Of a stretch of DNA of 64,000 bases, positions 61,801 through 64,000 are shown piece after piece. Below the pieces are notes generated by a model. That model was not told where the DNA came from and did not search any database. It saw only the letters and a list, made by a program, of their open reading frames with translations. The DNA is taken from NCBI GenBank assembly GCA_932521025.1, contig OW051472.1, positions 5,642,001 through 5,706,000 of the forward strand, read 5' to 3'. The translations under genes and the position numbers were made by a program. Origin of the DNA: Oscheius onirici. Its lineage: Eukaryota > Nematoda > Chromadorea > Rhabditida > Rhabditidae. Every line of letters begins with the position of its first letter. Within the stretch, counting starts at the first letter, position 1.

Positions 61801-64000
61801 TCATCCTGGATTACCGAGACGGGCGACAATTGCCGCCATTCCGACAGTTACACCAGTCCAGCCACAGCAGCCACAACAAATGGAGGTGAACATACCACAA
61901 GTCGCACTTCCACCACAACCACCACAACAGATGATTTCCCCACAAGCTACACATCCAACTGCTTTTCATCAGGTTCGCATATAATTTCTAACAATTAGTG
62001 AGGCTCATTTTTCACTTAAAGTCATCTTGCGTTTCAGGTCGTCCAGGGTCAGAATCGGGTAAATGCGTTGAACGCATTACAGCAGCTACCTCTTCAACAG
62101 TTGCAACAACAGTTGCAACAACAACAACTTCAACAGATTCCATCTACCTCATCCCTCCCGCCACCACCTCCTCCAGCTCCAGTTACCGTGATCAAACAAG
62201 AGGAAGAGCCATATTCGGTCGATCTCCATCGGTTGTTTCCTCTCGATGGGAATACTAGCAAGCCCTATACTCTTGTTTTGAATGACGGCATCAAAACTAC
62301 GCCGGAGAAAACGTAATACCATTTTGTTAATAAACGTATAGGAGATATTCAGAAACCGGACTCGAAATCGTAATATTACGAGCGAGACTTTCGTCTGTCT
62401 ACAAAGAGCTCAGCCCATGTTCGTTGAACAGAAGGGCAGTCTGAGCATGTATAGTAATTGGCATCAAGTGACGGTCAACGAGGCTGACGCCAAGCTGAAT
62501 CTGGCCTTTATGGCGCAGTGTTCTGCCAAGCCCAAGACGGGACAACATCCCTTCTGGAAGTATACGGTAGCTAACCGGGACATGGTCCAGTACAAGGTGA
62601 CGCATTCGTCTTTTTGGGAGATCAGTCAAAGAGTAAGTTGGTCTGGTCCAGCTGAGTTTGAGTTTTTAGTTTCAGCTGCGGCAAAGACAAGCCCAGGAAG
62701 GAGACAAGTCGACTCCTGAAGAAGAGCCAGTCGCCGTCAAGATTGAAGAGAAGGAGAACATGGTCAGTTCTGGGAAGGTAAGCCCCTATGTTCCCTAGTC
62801 GTTGTGTATCTTGCCCACTACACCACAGTTCAGATACAGTTCGAATAGGAGTTTTCAGGCTGAATCGAGACCGGAGACGCCGTACATCGAAGACGTCAAG
62901 ATGGAAGAGGTTGATCAGAAGCAAGATGACGAATTCGACTGGCAGCCAAATCGTAGCCCACGGCCAAACAAGAAAACTGACCCCATCATGGGCGGGCACA
63001 GAACGGACGAACTGTACGTCTACGTGAGAGGACGAGGAAGAGGACGATACGTCTGTGATCGATGTGGAATCCGTTGCAAGAAACCGAGCATGCTGAAGAA
63101 GCACATCAAGTCCCATACGGATATTCGTCCTTATAAGTGCAAGCAGTGCAATTTTAGCTTCAAGACGAAGGGCAATCTGACGAAGCATTTGAGCTCAAAG
63201 ACGCACAAGAGACGGCTTCAGGCCGGAGAGGAAGAGTACGAGAGTGACAATGAAGATCGTCTGGAGATTGCTGAAGCTGATGAGGAGGAGAGGGACGAGA
63301 TGATGGCCGAGGTTCCGGACAGACTGGATCAAGACGAAGATTCTGATGATGAAATGTTTGCAGCCGATATGGATGAAGAGGAGCCCTTTAGGAGATTCGG
63401 TCAAGAGAACATCATCTTGGAGAGAGGAGCACACACCCCGCCGTCGAGATGGGTTTTGGAGAAGGAAGAAGAGACCGAAGTCGTTTCGTGGCCGGAATTC
63501 AAGCCTCATCGTCGTTGCATGTCTGCTCCTCCCGTGGCTGTAGCCGGTCCTCTGCGCATCGATACCAAGAAAACGGCTGGAACTCCTTCCACACCCCCTC
63601 TGCCAATCACAGCTATGCAATTTGTCCAGGTCGAATCGTCGCCCTCGACCATCATTGCTCCAATCCCACAGAACGGTCTGGCAGTTTCGCGTATCAACGG
63701 AATCATCGGCAACAATCAACAGTACAACATGATGAATTTTTTTCCTAAAGAGGTACTGAATGGTGATAAGACATCCTAACTTTTGTTTTTAGGAAGTTTT
63801 GAAGTGCGATCAATGTGACAAGACATTTCGGAAGCAGGCCGACCTCAACTACCACCAGTTGACTCACAACGTGGAGAAGCAGCAGATGAACAACAAGAAT
63901 CGAATGTTCCAGTGTCCGGAATGCCGAATTCCGGCCCGGACAAAGGCTATGCTTTCGAAGCACATGGAACAGGCTCATGGATGCCATGTAGGTTCAGATT
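58820..64000 (+). CDS. sma-9: Schnurri/HIVEP-type zinc-finger transcription factor (3' end outside window)
   Basis: Nuclear cofactor of Smads in BMP signalling; in C. elegans SMA-9 controls body size. Thirteen exons in the window: 58820-58909, 59943-60269, 60434-60548, 60799-61040, 61083-61247, 61342-61445, 61488-61683, 61724-61972, 62038-62312, 62353-62632, 62676-62777, 62859-63752 and 63793 to about 63987, about 1,078 residues so far. The N-terminal half is glutamine-rich (60.0-60.3 and 62.1 kb). A C2HC-like finger ([17 protein letters not shown]) follows. The paired fingers [19 protein letters not shown] and [20 protein letters not shown] are nearly diagnostic for Schnurri/HIVEP. Two more fingers begin at 63793 ([35 protein letters not shown]). 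An acidic region lies between. GTAGGT at about 63988 is the likely next donor. Confidence 0.93.

Overview
The window is nuclear DNA of a nematode, most likely a chromadorean. The evidence is the gene content: serpentine chemoreceptors of the Sre, Str and Srh types, a DUF273 glycosyltransferase-like gene, and orthologues of patronin (ptrn-1), the BIRC6/UBC-17 ubiquitin-conjugating enzyme, MAGE/NSE3, rpn-11, a reduced folate carrier and Schnurri (sma-9). Genes are compact and cut by many very short introns, typically 35 to 40 bases and down to about 26. Several genes have an acceptor-like ...CAG just before the start codon, as expected for spliced-leader trans-splicing. I cannot name the species. 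All gene models were spliced by hand from reading frame, GT/AG borders and family similarity.

Layout. 1-3.2 kb: 3' end of a secreted Kunitz plus lustrin-type cysteine-rich protein. 3.4-4.8 kb: Sre-like receptor. 6.1-8.4 kb: DUF273 gene. 8.7-16.2 kb: four class 3 lipase paralogues arranged as two divergent pairs. 16-17.6 kb: Str-like receptor, antisense to the end of lipase 4. 17.9-20.4 kb: fragments of an RTE-type LINE around a C2H2 zinc-finger gene. 20.7-24.5 kb: Kunitz-like fragment, broken Srh-like receptor and an unrecognised gene, all on the minus strand. 25.9-31.8 kb: patronin. 31.8-43.7 kb: gene-poor DNA with repeats, one coiled-coil gene with two apparent frame breaks and a few orphan exon-like islands. 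43.8-46.6 kb: BIRC6/UBC-17. 46.7-51.5 kb: three minus-strand genes (rpn-11, LDAH hydrolase, MAGE/NSE3) spaced like an operon. 52-54.5 kb: folate carrier. 54.5-58.8 kb: noncoding, pyrimidine-rich DNA. 58.8 kb to the end: sma-9/Schnurri, leaving the window.

How the genes relate. The first 24 kb is an accessory, fast-evolving neighbourhood: secreted or surface proteins, chemoreceptors, tandemly duplicated secreted lipases, LINE debris and a dead receptor. From 25 kb onward the genes are mostly conserved housekeeping or developmental genes: microtubule minus-end protection, ubiquitin conjugation, SMC5/6 complex, proteasome lid, lipid hydrolase, vitamin transport and BMP-pathway transcription.

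The least explained signal is a family of imperfect hairpins (arms about 20-55 nt sharing a core like TGTTCTGCAAAGTTGTAG) found at least six times in introns and intergenic DNA. A second dispersed repeat is present in one full and one internally deleted copy. No CRISPR array, rRNA gene or intact tRNA gene was seen.
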